Source of the DNA: Prevotellaceae bacterium
Lineage (GTDB): Bacteria; Bacteroidota; Bacteroidia; Bacteroidales; UBA932
Assembly: GCA_031257315.1 (NCBI GenBank)
Contig: JAIROW010000253.1
Span: 1 to 36,604 of the forward strand
DNA length: 36,604 bases
Direction: 5' to 3'
Part shown: positions 16,144 through 26,234 of the stretch, piece by piece
Layout of the letters: each line of letters starts with the position of its first letter
Numbering within the stretch: the first letter of the stretch is position 1
Program-made: the position numbers and the translations under genes
Notes under the pieces: generated by a model
Database searches by the model: none
The model's input: only the letters and a program-made list of their open reading frames with translations
Told to the model about the DNA's origin: nothing

Positions 16144-18147
16144 ATGAATAATACACGCAATAATCTGATTTTATTCTGTTTGACGATGTTTACAGTCGTA
16201 TCGTGCGGAGTAAACGCCCGTCTGAAAAAGGCAAATGAAATTTATGAAGCCGGAGGTTACGATAAATCGGCAAATCTGTATAAAAAAGTTGCCCCAAAAA
16301 TAAAAAAGGATAAAAGCAAAAAAGCCGAAACATATTTCAAAGCGGGAGAGGCTTATCGCAAATCGGGAAACTCTTTGCAGGCAGGGAGAAATTACGATAT
16401 GGCAATCAGAAACGGTTATAAGAATGCGGCGGTTTTCATGCACGCCGCAGCGATGGCTTTGATGAACGACGACGTCGAAAAAGCGCAAAACCGTTTGAAA
16501 ACTTTCAGAGATATGGAACCGAACAACCGGCAGGGAGTTGTGTTACAGCAGTCGTGTGAAATGATTCTGTCCGACAAGTCGGCTAAATCCAGACAGCAGT
16601 ACAAAGTCGAAAATATGAAAATATTTAACTCCAAATACCATGATTTTTCTCCTTCGTATGCTTCGAGCGACTATGAAACGGTGTTTTTTACATCGTCGAG
16701 AAAAGACGGCGCGGGAAAAACCAAAACTTTTGAAGCAACCGGACAAAATAACGCCGACATATATAAATCCGTCCTTACGAAAAAAGGCTGGGAAACGCCT
16801 CAACCACTGGACAATACAATAAATACGGTTGACGAAGAAGGCGCAAGCGTTTTCAACAGCAATTATACGACAATTTATTATACACAGTGCGTAAAGGAAA
16901 ACGGCGAAAAATTTGGTTGCAGCATAATGACGGCAAAATCGAAAGGCGATTCGTGGACTGAACCCGAAAAACTGAAATTAGTAAGCGACAGTATGGTTGC
17001 AGCGCACGCGGCGCTTTCTGCCGACGGCTTGACCATGTATTTTTCGTCGAACGTTTTTGGCGGTTTCGGCGGTTTAGACCTCTGGAAAACAGGCAGAGGA
17101 AATGAAGACGATAATTTCTGGAGCGAACCTGTAAATCTTGGCTCTCAAATCAATACTCCCGGCGACGAAGTTTTTCCGACCCTGCGCGGCGATACTCTGT
17201 ATTTTTCATCAAACGGACGGGCTGGATATGGTGGGCTGGATATTTACAAGGCTTGGCAGGACAGCGACGGAATATGGACAACGGTCAACATGGGAAAACC
17301 GTTCAATTCAAACGCCGACGATTTCGGAATTGTTTTTGAAGGCGAAAACGAGCGCGGATATTTCTGTTCGCGCAGAAAAGGCGGACGCGGAGGCGACGAC
17401 ATCTATTCCTTTAAAATGGACATTCCTGTGATAGAATTTGATTTGAAGGGAACTGTACGCGACGCAAAAAGAAACGTCCCGCTTGCCGCTGCCGAAGTCG
17501 TTCTGCACGGAAGCGACGGCTCAAGTCTGAAACGTGTTACCGAAAAAGACGGAACGTTCAGATTCCGTCTTGCAAAAAACACTGAATACATGGCTGTTGT
17601 GCGGCGCAGCGGCTATTTTGTCCAAAAATCCGGACGCATAAATACAGAAGGATTAACCGAGAGTAAAACATTTACCCAAAATCTGCTGATAACTCCATAT
17701 TCTGAAATTGTCGAAATTCCGAACATATTTTTTGAATACGGAAAAGCCGACCTGTCGAAAGAATCGACAGCTGCTCTCGACAATCTTATTGCGCTGATGA
17801 ACGAAAATCCCAAAATAGTGATTTCGCTTATAGCGCATACCGACAACAGAGGCAGCGAAGGAGCGAACATGAACCTGTCGCAGCGACGGGCGCAGGCAGT
17901 CGTCGATTATCTTGTATTCAATGGCGTGGACGATGAACGTCTGGAAGCAAAAGGCATGGGCGAATCGCAGCCGCGAAAAGTTACGGCAGAAATCGCAGCC
18001 AAATATAAGTTTCTCAAAACAGGACAGGTTTTATCGGAAGAATTTATAAACAGTTTGCAAGACAACGACCAGAAAGAAACCTGCCATGCGTTGAACCGCA
18101 GAACAGAAATCAAAGTACTGTCGGAAGATTACGAACCGAATCCGTAA
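16144..18147 (+). CDS. porE: PorE-like OmpA-family lipoprotein (TPR, beta-propeller, CRD, OmpA_C)
   Basis: This 667-residue protein resembles Porphyromonas gingivalis PorE (PG1058), a peptidoglycan-bound component of the type IX secretion system, in order of domains and in size. A lipoprotein signal ends at C21 (TVVSCG). TPR-like helical repeats cover about 25-150. WD40/PD40 blades with repeated SSR.DG, YFSSNVFGGFGGLDLW and YFSSNGRAGYGGLDIY units span about 165-430. A carboxypeptidase-regulatory-like beta sandwich follows at about 435-525. The OmpA domain (about 545-660) has IFFEYGKADL and the peptidoglycan-binding residues D567 (HTDNRG) and R582 (LSQRRA). Related OmpA/PD40 paralogues exist in Bacteroidota, so the PorE name is likely but not certain. 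No other T9SS gene is nearby. Confidence 0.8.
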   Translation: MNNTRNNLILFCLTMFTVVSCGVNARLKKANEIYEAGGYDKSANLYKKVAPKIKKDKSKKAETYFKAGEAYRKSGNSLQAGRNYDMAIRNGYKNAAVFMHAAAMALMNDDVEKAQNRLKTFRDMEPNNRQGVVLQQSCEMILSDKSAKSRQQYKVENMKIFNSKYHDFSPSYASSDYETVFFTSSRKDGAGKTKTFEATGQNNADIYKSVLTKKGWETPQPLDNTINTVDEEGASVFNSNYTTIYYTQCVKENGEKFGCSIMTAKSKGDSWTEPEKLKLVSDSMVAAHAALSADGLTMYFSSNVFGGFGGLDLWKTGRGNEDDNFWSEPVNLGSQINTPGDEVFPTLRGDTLYFSSNGRAGYGGLDIYKAWQDSDGIWTTVNMGKPFNSNADDFGIVFEGENERGYFCSRRKGGRGGDDIYSFKMDIPVIEFDLKGTVRDAKRNVPLAAAEVVLHGSDGSSLKRVTEKDGTFRFRLAKNTEYMAVVRRSGYFVQKSGRINTEGLTESKTFTQNLLITPYSEIVEIPNIFFEYGKADLSKESTAALDNLIALMNENPKIVISLIAHTDNRGSEGANMNLSQRRAQAVVDYLVFNGVDDERLEAKGMGESQPRKVTAEIAAKYKFLKTGQVLSEEFINSLQDNDQKETCHALNRRTEIKVLSEDYEPNP

Positions 18148-18457
18148 CTGAAATTGACGGCGTTTGAAAAATGTATAAACAGACAGTTATTTGCTCGTAT
18201 GTTGCGATACAACTTCACGCGAAACGATAGACAAAGAAAATATTTATTGTTTATAACATTTTGCTAAACAGTATTATAATGAAAAATCTGCCAAATAATT
18301 TATAAATTATTTGGCAGATTTTTCATTATAATACTGTTTAGCAAAATGTTATAAACAATAAATATTTTCTTTGTCTATCGTTTCGCGTGAAGTTGTATCG
18401 CAACATACGAGCAAATAACTGTCTGTTTATACATTTTTCAAACGCCGTCAATTTCAG
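18148..18457. other. 310-bp junction region between the two porE copies
   Basis: This is the 155-base downstream sequence of porE joined to its own reverse complement. No gene is present. The only structure is the palindrome itself; its central 42 bases are described separately. Each half is A+T-rich toward the axis. Confidence 0.85.
18282..18323. terminator. Central palindrome at the axis, terminator-like
   Basis: The sequence begins A5, continues through TCTGCCAAATAATTTA to the axis at 18302/18303, and returns to end in T5. A G+C-containing stem (CTGCC/GGCAG) flanked by A5 and T5 has the shape of an intrinsic terminator for porE, 135 bases after its stop. A natural hairpin here could have seeded the fold-back. 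Confidence 0.55.
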
Positions 18458-20461
18458 TTACGGATTCGGTTCGTAATCTTCCGACAGTACTTTGATTTCT
18501 GTTCTGCGGTTCAACGCATGGCAGGTTTCTTTCTGGTCGTTGTCTTGCAAACTGTTTATAAATTCTTCCGATAAAACCTGTCCTGTTTTGAGAAACTTAT
18601 ATTTGGCTGCGATTTCTGCCGTAACTTTTCGCGGCTGCGATTCGCCCATGCCTTTTGCTTCCAGACGTTCATCGTCCACGCCATTGAATACAAGATAATC
18701 GACGACTGCCTGCGCCCGTCGCTGCGACAGGTTCATGTTCGCTCCTTCGCTGCCTCTGTTGTCGGTATGCGCTATAAGCGAAATCACTATTTTGGGATTT
18801 TCGTTCATCAGCGCAATAAGATTGTCGAGAGCAGCTGTCGATTCTTTCGACAGGTCGGCTTTTCCGTATTCAAAAAATATGTTCGGAATTTCGACAATTT
18901 CAGAATATGGAGTTATCAGCAGATTTTGGGTAAATGTTTTACTCTCGGTTAATCCTTCTGTATTTATGCGTCCGGATTTTTGGACAAAATAGCCGCTGCG
19001 CCGCACAACAGCCATGTATTCAGTGTTTTTTGCAAGACGGAATCTGAACGTTCCGTCTTTTTCGGTAACACGTTTCAGACTTGAGCCGTCGCTTCCGTGC
19101 AGAACGACTTCGGCAGCGGCAAGCGGGACGTTTCTTTTTGCGTCGCGTACAGTTCCCTTCAAATCAAATTCTATCACAGGAATGTCCATTTTAAAGGAAT
19201 AGATGTCGTCGCCTCCGCGTCCGCCTTTTCTGCGCGAACAGAAATATCCGCGCTCGTTTTCGCCTTCAAAAACAATTCCGAAATCGTCGGCGTTTGAATT
19301 GAACGGTTTTCCCATGTTGACCGTTGTCCATATTCCGTCGCTGTCCTGCCAAGCCTTGTAAATATCCAGCCCACCATATCCAGCCCGTCCGTTTGATGAA
19401 AAATACAGAGTATCGCCGCGCAGGGTCGGAAAAACTTCGTCGCCGGGAGTATTGATTTGAGAGCCAAGATTTACAGGTTCGCTCCAGAAATTATCGTCTT
19501 CATTTCCTCTGCCTGTTTTCCAGAGGTCTAAACCGCCGAAACCGCCAAAAACGTTCGACGAAAAATACATGGTCAAGCCGTCGGCAGAAAGCGCCGCGTG
19601 CGCTGCAACCATACTGTCGCTTACTAATTTCAGTTTTTCGGGTTCAGTCCACGAATCGCCTTTCGATTTTGCCGTCATTATGCTGCAACCAAATTTTTCG
19701 CCGTTTTCCTTTACGCACTGTGTATAATAAATTGTCGTATAATTGCTGTTGAAAACGCTTGCGCCTTCTTCGTCAACCGTATTTATTGTATTGTCCAGTG
19801 GTTGAGGCGTTTCCCAGCCTTTTTTCGTAAGGACGGATTTATATATGTCGGCGTTATTTTGTCCGGTTGCTTCAAAAGTTTTGGTTTTTCCCGCGCCGTC
19901 TTTTCTCGACGATGTAAAAAACACCGTTTCATAGTCGCTCGAAGCATACGAAGGAGAAAAATCATGGTATTTGGAGTTAAATATTTTCATATTTTCGACT
20001 TTGTACTGCTGTCTGGATTTAGCCGACTTGTCGGACAGAATCATTTCACACGACTGCTGTAACACAACTCCCTGCCGGTTGTTCGGTTCCATATCTCTGA
20101 AAGTTTTCAAACGGTTTTGCGCTTTTTCGACGTCGTCGTTCATCAAAGCCATCGCTGCGGCGTGCATGAAAACCGCCGCATTCTTATAACCGTTTCTGAT
20201 TGCCATATCGTAATTTCTCCCTGCCTGCAAAGAGTTTCCCGATTTGCGATAAGCCTCTCCCGCTTTGAAATATGTTTCGGCTTTTTTGCTTTTATCCTTT
20301 TTTATTTTTGGGGCAACTTTTTTATACAGATTTGCCGATTTATCGTAACCTCCGGCTTCATAAATTTCATTTGCCTTTTTCAGACGGGCGTTTACTCCGC
20401 ACGATACGACTGTAAACATCGTCAAACAGAATAAAATCAGATTATTGCGTGTATTATTCAT
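18458..20461 (-). CDS. porE: PorE-like OmpA-family lipoprotein, mirror copy
   Basis: Exact reverse-complement copy of the gene at 16144-18147, with the same 667-residue product. The two copies are tail to tail across the axis, 310 bases apart. If the palindrome is an artefact this is not a second gene. Confidence 0.78.
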   Translation of the reverse strand: MNNTRNNLILFCLTMFTVVSCGVNARLKKANEIYEAGGYDKSANLYKKVAPKIKKDKSKKAETYFKAGEAYRKSGNSLQAGRNYDMAIRNGYKNAAVFMHAAAMALMNDDVEKAQNRLKTFRDMEPNNRQGVVLQQSCEMILSDKSAKSRQQYKVENMKIFNSKYHDFSPSYASSDYETVFFTSSRKDGAGKTKTFEATGQNNADIYKSVLTKKGWETPQPLDNTINTVDEEGASVFNSNYTTIYYTQCVKENGEKFGCSIMTAKSKGDSWTEPEKLKLVSDSMVAAHAALSADGLTMYFSSNVFGGFGGLDLWKTGRGNEDDNFWSEPVNLGSQINTPGDEVFPTLRGDTLYFSSNGRAGYGGLDIYKAWQDSDGIWTTVNMGKPFNSNADDFGIVFEGENERGYFCSRRKGGRGGDDIYSFKMDIPVIEFDLKGTVRDAKRNVPLAAAEVVLHGSDGSSLKRVTEKDGTFRFRLAKNTEYMAVVRRSGYFVQKSGRINTEGLTESKTFTQNLLITPYSEIVEIPNIFFEYGKADLSKESTAALDNLIALMNENPKIVISLIAHTDNRGSEGANMNLSQRRAQAVVDYLVFNGVDDERLEAKGMGESQPRKVTAEIAAKYKFLKTGQVLSEEFINSLQDNDQKETCHALNRRTEIKVLSEDYEPNP

Positions 20462-20503
20462 TTTTTTGTAACAATTCGTTTAATTTGTTTAAAATATATT
20501 TAA

Positions 20504-21721
20504 TCAATAAAAATCAGGATACAAAAGATACTTTTTTCTCATCGTTTTAAAATCATTCAAATCTTTCTGCCAGCTTTTTCTGATTTCTCCGGCGCTTTTT
20601 TTATCTGCAATCTGTTTTTGCAGGACGGTATTTCCGGCAAGTTTTGAAAAAACAGGTTTAAAAAATTTATCTTTAAATGGATAATCGTTATAGATTTCAA
20701 TAATCAAATCCAGATTTATTTCACTGATTTTGTCTGTTTCGACATTTCTGAAATCTTTCCCGTAACAGACCTGATTTTCGAGCAGCGGTTTGATTTTTCC
20801 GTCTTTCGTTTTCGGAACAAACGAAAATCCGTATCCCGTTTTTCCCTTAAAATCTGGATGTCCAACGACTTTAAAGGGGAAATCCGTGCCTCTGCCCACG
20901 CTCAGCGGCGAGCCTTCAAAAAAACACAGCGTCGGATACAGGTAAACCGACTGCATATCGGGCAAATTTGGCGATGGAGGCGTTGGCAGCGCGTATTTCG
21001 ACTTGTGCGAATAGTCTTCGCACGGAATTACCGTCAAGTTACAGGTTTTGCCGCCGTCAAGCCATTTTTCGGAGTTAATCATTGTTGCGAGTTCGCCCAG
21101 AGTCATTCCATGCACTACCGGAATTTTATGCATTCCCACAAATGACTTACATTCGGGCTGCAACACCGGACCGTCGATATAAAATCCGTTAGGATTCGGA
21201 CGGTCGAGTACAATCAGCGGAATACTGTTTTCGGCGCACGCTTCCATAACAAGGTGCATGGTCGAGAGATATGTATAAAATCTTGTTCCAACGTCCTGCA
21301 TGTCGAAAACCATACAGTCGATTCCGGCAAGCTGTTCAACTGAAGGTTTTTTGTTTGCGCCGTAAAGCGAAACAATCGGGATACCTGTTTTTTTATCTTT
21401 CGAACTGTTAACGGTTTCACCCGCGCCGGCGTTGCCTCTGAACCCGTGTTCGGGGGCGTAGATTTTAACTACGTCGATACTGTTTTCGAGCAAAACGTCG
21501 AGCAAATGCTTTTTTCCCGACAGACTTGTATGATTGGCAGTCAATCCCGCTTTTTTATTTTTCAGCATATATATATATGTATCGGGATTGTCAGCCGCCG
21601 GTTTCTGGGCGTTAACAGCAGTTAGCGACAGTAAAACAATGGCAAACAGTCCGAAAAACCTCAAACCTGACATATCCGTTTTCGACTGTTTCTGCGCATT
21701 TATCATCTTTTTTTCATTCAT
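20504..21721 (-). CDS. namZ: NamZ family exo-beta-N-acetylmuramidase (DUF1343), mirror copy
   Basis: Mirror of 14884-16101. The chosen ATG is at 21719-21721, by the same reasoning that the longer frame runs into the -7 box at 21743-21750. It leads into the mirrored porE with the same 42-base spacing. Confidence 0.86.
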   Translation of the reverse strand: MNEKKMINAQKQSKTDMSGLRFFGLFAIVLLSLTAVNAQKPAADNPDTYIYMLKNKKAGLTANHTSLSGKKHLLDVLLENSIDVVKIYAPEHGFRGNAGAGETVNSSKDKKTGIPIVSLYGANKKPSVEQLAGIDCMVFDMQDVGTRFYTYLSTMHLVMEACAENSIPLIVLDRPNPNGFYIDGPVLQPECKSFVGMHKIPVVHGMTLGELATMINSEKWLDGGKTCNLTVIPCEDYSHKSKYALPTPPSPNLPDMQSVYLYPTLCFFEGSPLSVGRGTDFPFKVVGHPDFKGKTGYGFSFVPKTKDGKIKPLLENQVCYGKDFRNVETDKISEINLDLIIEIYNDYPFKDKFFKPVFSKLAGNTVLQKQIADKKSAGEIRKSWQKDLNDFKTMRKKYLLYPDFY

Positions 21722-21742
21722 TTCAATTTCAATTCGTTTATG

Positions 21743-21750
21743 CAAAGGTA
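21743..21750 (-). promoter_or_regulatory. -7 box of the mirrored namZ-porE unit
   Basis: Reverse complement of the TACCTTTG at 14855-14862. Confidence 0.48.
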
Positions 21751-21883
21751 TATATTTATTGTTAAACCGAAAAACGTTTTGTTTCGACGCGAATATTATA
21801 CTGTATATTTACAAAAAAAGCACACAGAACTTTTAGTGTGAAAATTTTCTTGATAATCTAAAACATGAAGCCGTTTTTTAACT

Positions 21884-23266
21884 TTAAGCTCTACAAATTG
21901 CTCCTGTCGGGCAAAGTTCGGCAATACTTTCCGGCACATTTCCGGCATTTCCTTCGGGAAGCGTTACCTGCATTACAAAACCGCGATTTTTAAATGTAAA
22001 ACCGTTGATGCTGTTGTAAACGCAAAGCCCGCAGCGTATGCACTTTGCGGCTTCAAAACGCAGATTTCCGGCTTCGACGCAATTCATTGCCGGTAACGAA
22101 GATTCGCGCAGGTATCTTGTGTTTTTTATACCGTAAGCCGTAGCGCAGCTACGCAGACGGCAATCGTTTTTACTGTTGCAGTCGCAATAGAGACAGCCGC
22201 TTGTACGGGCGTCGCTTTCAGTTTTTTTCAACAGTTCGCGTTTCTCGTTTTCATTGAAACGACCGTATGTAGAGTTAAAAATTCTGTTTTCTGCCAGTAT
22301 TTCCGTCGCTTTGATATTTCCGGACATTTCGGAAAACAGTTTTTCAGCAAGTTTAAATCCTTCGAGAACCAAACGCGCCGGCTGTCTGGTTTTAGCCGTC
22401 AGTTTTACGGCATCAGGATACGTTTCGTCGCCCGAAACCGAAATAATTCCGTCAAAACTGTCAGTTGGCAGGCTGTTGAATGAAGTTATGAATTTTACGC
22501 CTGTCTGTCTTATTATTCCAATTTCGAGTTCGACTGTTTCAAGCGGCGTTTTGTCTGCCTCGATGTGAGGAATAAGAATTTTATCGAACTTTTCAAACAC
22601 CGTAACTTCGCAGCCCTGTTTGCGCAACCGGTATGCAGCCGACAGTCCGGCAGGATTTGAACCGATTATTGCAGTTTTTTTTCCGTTATTTTTAATTCTG
22701 TTTATTTTGCCGTCTGACGTTTTACTGACAAGCATCTTTTTTATTTCTCTGATAGCAACCGGTTCTGCAAGGTCTTTTTTTCTACATATTTTTTCGCACG
22801 GAGCATTGCAAATATAGCACAGCGTAGCCGGTATGACCAGCGAATCGCGCATAAATTCAGCGGCGTCTTCGATTTTTCCAGCGTCGAACATGCGGTTCAT
22901 TGCTGCCACGTTGAAACCTGCCGGACATGCAATCTTACACGGAGCCTCGCAGTCGGCGCGGTGATCGCTCAGCAAAAGTTCGAGCGACAGGGTGCGGACT
23001 GTACGTATCTCTTCGCTGTCGGTAACAATCTGCATACCGTTGACCGGAACTGTCGAACATGCGGGAATTATCTGACCCGATGCAGCGTTGGAAACGGCGC
23101 ACATCATGCACGACGATTTGTGTGCAGCCCCGTTTGCATAGCATAATGAAGGAATTTCAACGCCAGACCGGCGTGCATATTCTATAATCGGTAACTGACC
23201 GTTTTCGATTGTAAGTTGATGATTATCAATCGAAAAAATTCCGGCTTTCAATTCTTCATTTCCCAT
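21884..23266 (-). CDS. Multi-cluster Fe-S protein, mirror copy
   Basis: Mirror of 13339-14721. The product has the same cysteine set and the same missing NAD(P)H domain. Because both copies are identical, the truncation cannot be tested by comparing them. Confidence 0.78.
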   Translation of the reverse strand: MGNEELKAGIFSIDNHQLTIENGQLPIIEYARRSGVEIPSLCYANGAAHKSSCMMCAVSNAASGQIIPACSTVPVNGMQIVTDSEEIRTVRTLSLELLLSDHRADCEAPCKIACPAGFNVAAMNRMFDAGKIEDAAEFMRDSLVIPATLCYICNAPCEKICRKKDLAEPVAIREIKKMLVSKTSDGKINRIKNNGKKTAIIGSNPAGLSAAYRLRKQGCEVTVFEKFDKILIPHIEADKTPLETVELEIGIIRQTGVKFITSFNSLPTDSFDGIISVSGDETYPDAVKLTAKTRQPARLVLEGFKLAEKLFSEMSGNIKATEILAENRIFNSTYGRFNENEKRELLKKTESDARTSGCLYCDCNSKNDCRLRSCATAYGIKNTRYLRESSLPAMNCVEAGNLRFEAAKCIRCGLCVYNSINGFTFKNRGFVMQVTLPEGNAGNVPESIAELCPTGAICRA

Positions 23267-23384
23267 TTTTCAAAATTTTTCAAACATACCGCAGGACGGG
23301 ACAGTTCATTTTGAGAGAAAATCCCTGTAAACGGCGTATGTATATTAATTATTATCAAGATTCATCAATCAATAAATATCGCCG

Positions 23385-23419
23385 CAAAGTTAGCATAAAA
23401 TTTTCAGATCACACGCAAA
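23385..23419 (-). promoter_or_regulatory. Mirrored promoter of the Fe-S protein gene
   Basis: Reverse complement of 13186-13220: -7 TAACTTTG at 23385-23392 and -33 TTTG at 23416-23419, both read on the minus strand. Confidence 0.58.
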
Positions 23420-23610
23420 CGCACAGGAATGTACCTTAAAAATTACAGATTAAAGGTATAAAATTTTTCATAACACAATAAAAAATTTTTGTCCGGTTAA
23501 TTCTTTTTCGAAAACTGTTGTTTTTATTGACTTCCTGTTACCACAATGTTTCGAGTTCAGATTTTGACTGCAATCAGGCGTTTGTCGCTTCGCAGAGAAC
23601 AAACCAATAT

Positions 23611-23649
23611 CAAAAGGGCTGAAATTTTTTGAAACTTTTCAGCCTTTTG
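23611..23649 (-). terminator. Mirrored GGCTGAAA hairpin
   Basis: Reverse complement of the hairpin at 12956-12994. Confidence 0.48.
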
Positions 23650-23699
23650 CAGGACAGCCTTTTTATGGTGAAAAATCATTTGAATAAAGCTGTATTTAA

Positions 23700-23753
23700 T
23701 AGAGATTATGTAGATTTTATTTTTGTATAAAAATAAAATCTACATAATCTCTA
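23700..23753. terminator. Mirrored perfect 25-bp hairpin
   Basis: Reverse complement of 12852-12905. The stem reads the same on both strands and only the 4-base loop differs (GTAT here). Confidence 0.58.
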
Positions 23754-23840
23754 ATGCGATCTTCAAAATTTGTCTCCGTTTGTAAAACAGGCTGTTACGT
23801 ATAACCGCGCAACGGTTGCACTTTATTAACCGTAAACTTC

Positions 23841-23871
23841 AAGACATGGGGGAAAATGCCCCCCCTGTCTT
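23841..23871. repeat. Mirrored G-rich hairpin
   Basis: Reverse complement of 12734-12764. On this plus strand it is followed by a T6 run (23876-23882 region), the orientation in which it looks most like a terminator. Confidence 0.52.
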
Positions 23872-23912
23872 ATACTGTTTTTTACCAATATTCTCCCGTA
23901 AGGCAACTGCCA

Positions 23913-23950
23913 TAAGTTATTTATTTTGTGTTATTTAAATAAATAACTTA
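23913..23950 (-). terminator. Mirrored post-atpK hairpin
   Basis: Reverse complement of 12655-12692. Confidence 0.48.
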
Positions 23951-23959
23951 CTGCTTTGA

Positions 23960-24433
<474 letters not shown>

Positions 24434-24452
24434 TTAAATTTATAATTAACTT

Positions 24453-26234
24453 TTAATTTATTTTTCCAAATATTTTGAAAGGCAAACCGTCTCCCTCAAA
24501 TCCTGCATTTTTATAAAATTCTACAAATGTCAAACGTATGGGATGCACAATAGCGCCTATTATTCCAAGCATAAAATTCAAACCGTGTCCCAGCAACAGA
24601 ATAATTAGTGTTGCAATCTGAGCAACAACGGGAATATTGATTCCGTCGCCGGCGCTTATGGCTATTTCGTTGAAAACTTCGCCAAGCACTCCCCCCGTCA
24701 TACCAAGAGCATAAAGCCTTATGTATGAGAGTATATCGCCAAGTAAGCCAGATGCTGTATTGTATGCGTTCCACAGCCCTCCGCCGATGTTTATTAACGG
24801 ATTTTTGCCCGGCGAATTGTATAAAAACGCAATAAGAACGCTAAGTCCGAAAATTACTGCAACTATATTTTGTATAATCTGATTATCAATTACATACAGC
24901 GCAATTCCTCCAAGAATTATAATAATCCAGCCGATTTGATACAGCGCATATTTTATTCCTTTCTTATGCACTATATTCATGACTTTTAAACACATTCCGA
25001 ATATAATCTGTACAAATCCTAACAGCAGCGAAAGATACAACATTCCGTATCCTTGTGATATGTCGAGTTTTTCTTCGACAATTCTGTCAAGTTTTATTTC
25101 ATTGATGGAAATACCCAAGAATGTTGCCGTTACAAATCCGAAAAACATGCCTGCAATTCCAAGCCATTGAGCTATCGAAAGATACCGTCGCGTATCGGGA
25201 TTTTTAATTTTTAATTTTAAAATCAAAGCTGTCAGAAATATTATCAAACCGTAACCTCCGTCTCCGAGACAGAATCCGAAAAACATCATGAAAAACGGCG
25301 CAAAAAAAGCCGTCGGATCCAGTTCGCAGTAATTTGGCAGCGAATATAAATTTGTAAGAGGCTCAAACAGACGGGCAAATTTATTGTTTTTCAACAGAAT
25401 AGGAGGTTCATCTCCGTCTTCGGGCTTGTCTGTCGAACAGTAAACGACGTTCAGGGATTCAAGAAAATCTTCAAATTTTTCTTTCCTGTCGGTAGGCAGC
25501 CAGCCCGACAGCAGTTTCAGACTGCCATCTGCTTCGCTGCGGGCGCCAAGTTCGGCAATATTAAAATCAGTCTGTTCGATTAACGATTTGCGAGCCTCCG
25601 ACAAAATAGCGGCAGATGCTGCCATTGAGTCTAATTTTTTGCAAAAGTTTCCGTACTCCGATTTCATTTTTTTCCAGTCTTCGAGCAAATCGGAATACGA
25701 AGCCGAAGGCAGTTTTATTTCAGGCAAATCAAAACCGAAATCGGGAATGTCGTTGAGAACTGCAAAATAGACTTTGCCGCTGTTTCTGCTGATTTCGCAC
25801 AGCGGAAATCTGTTTGCCCAGTCGCTGTCAAACTGCTTGATATTTACGGCGTAAAACCTTATGCTGATATTCAGTTTATCCAAATCGTTCCGATTAAAAT
25901 CGCCCCATGGTAAAGCGTCTGTTGCTTCCTTTTCGGTATTTTTGATGCGGGCGTCAAGTTTTGCCATCTGTTCCCTTACGACGCGATAGTTCTCTATCAG
26001 AGCTTCTGCGTTTCCGTCGAACCTGTCGGCGTTTTTATCGGGTTTGAGCAAAAGCAGTTCATTGTAAATTTTCTCATATTCATCAATTTTCCGGAATAAT
26101 GCAAGCGTCTGTCCGTCAGGTTCTACGTTTGTCGATTCTACATGAATCATTCCAGCTTCCTGCAACTGTTCGAGAAATTTTTTAAAATCATTTTTAAAAA
26201 TCAGAAAACTGTATTTTGTCATCGGTACTATCAT
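24453..26234 (-). CDS. atpI: V/A-type ATPase membrane subunit I, mirror copy
   Basis: Mirror of 10371-12152, 593 residues, essential arginine R506 retained. It overlaps the mirrored atpD by 4 bases. Confidence 0.93.
   Translation of the reverse strand: MIVPMTKYSFLIFKNDFKKFLEQLQEAGMIHVESTNVEPDGQTLALFRKIDEYEKIYNELLLLKPDKNADRFDGNAEALIENYRVVREQMAKLDARIKNTEKEATDALPWGDFNRNDLDKLNISIRFYAVNIKQFDSDWANRFPLCEISRNSGKVYFAVLNDIPDFGFDLPEIKLPSASYSDLLEDWKKMKSEYGNFCKKLDSMAASAAILSEARKSLIEQTDFNIAELGARSEADGSLKLLSGWLPTDRKEKFEDFLESLNVVYCSTDKPEDGDEPPILLKNNKFARLFEPLTNLYSLPNYCELDPTAFFAPFFMMFFGFCLGDGGYGLIIFLTALILKLKIKNPDTRRYLSIAQWLGIAGMFFGFVTATFLGISINEIKLDRIVEEKLDISQGYGMLYLSLLLGFVQIIFGMCLKVMNIVHKKGIKYALYQIGWIIIILGGIALYVIDNQIIQNIVAVIFGLSVLIAFLYNSPGKNPLINIGGGLWNAYNTASGLLGDILSYIRLYALGMTGGVLGEVFNEIAISAGDGINIPVVAQIATLIILLLGHGLNFMLGIIGAIVHPIRLTFVEFYKNAGFEGDGLPFKIFGKIN

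Larger units (their letters stand above)
23267..23959. other. Mirrored 693-bp intergenic region
   Basis: Reverse complement of 12646-13338. It holds the same four hairpins and one promoter, detailed below, and no gene. Confidence 0.7.

Noticed and set aside
18148-18457. Hairpin telomere or telomere-resolution site at the axis
   Set aside because: The axis is A+T-rich and palindromic, but no protelomerase or telomere resolvase, plasmid or phage gene is present, and the flanking genes are core chromosomal.
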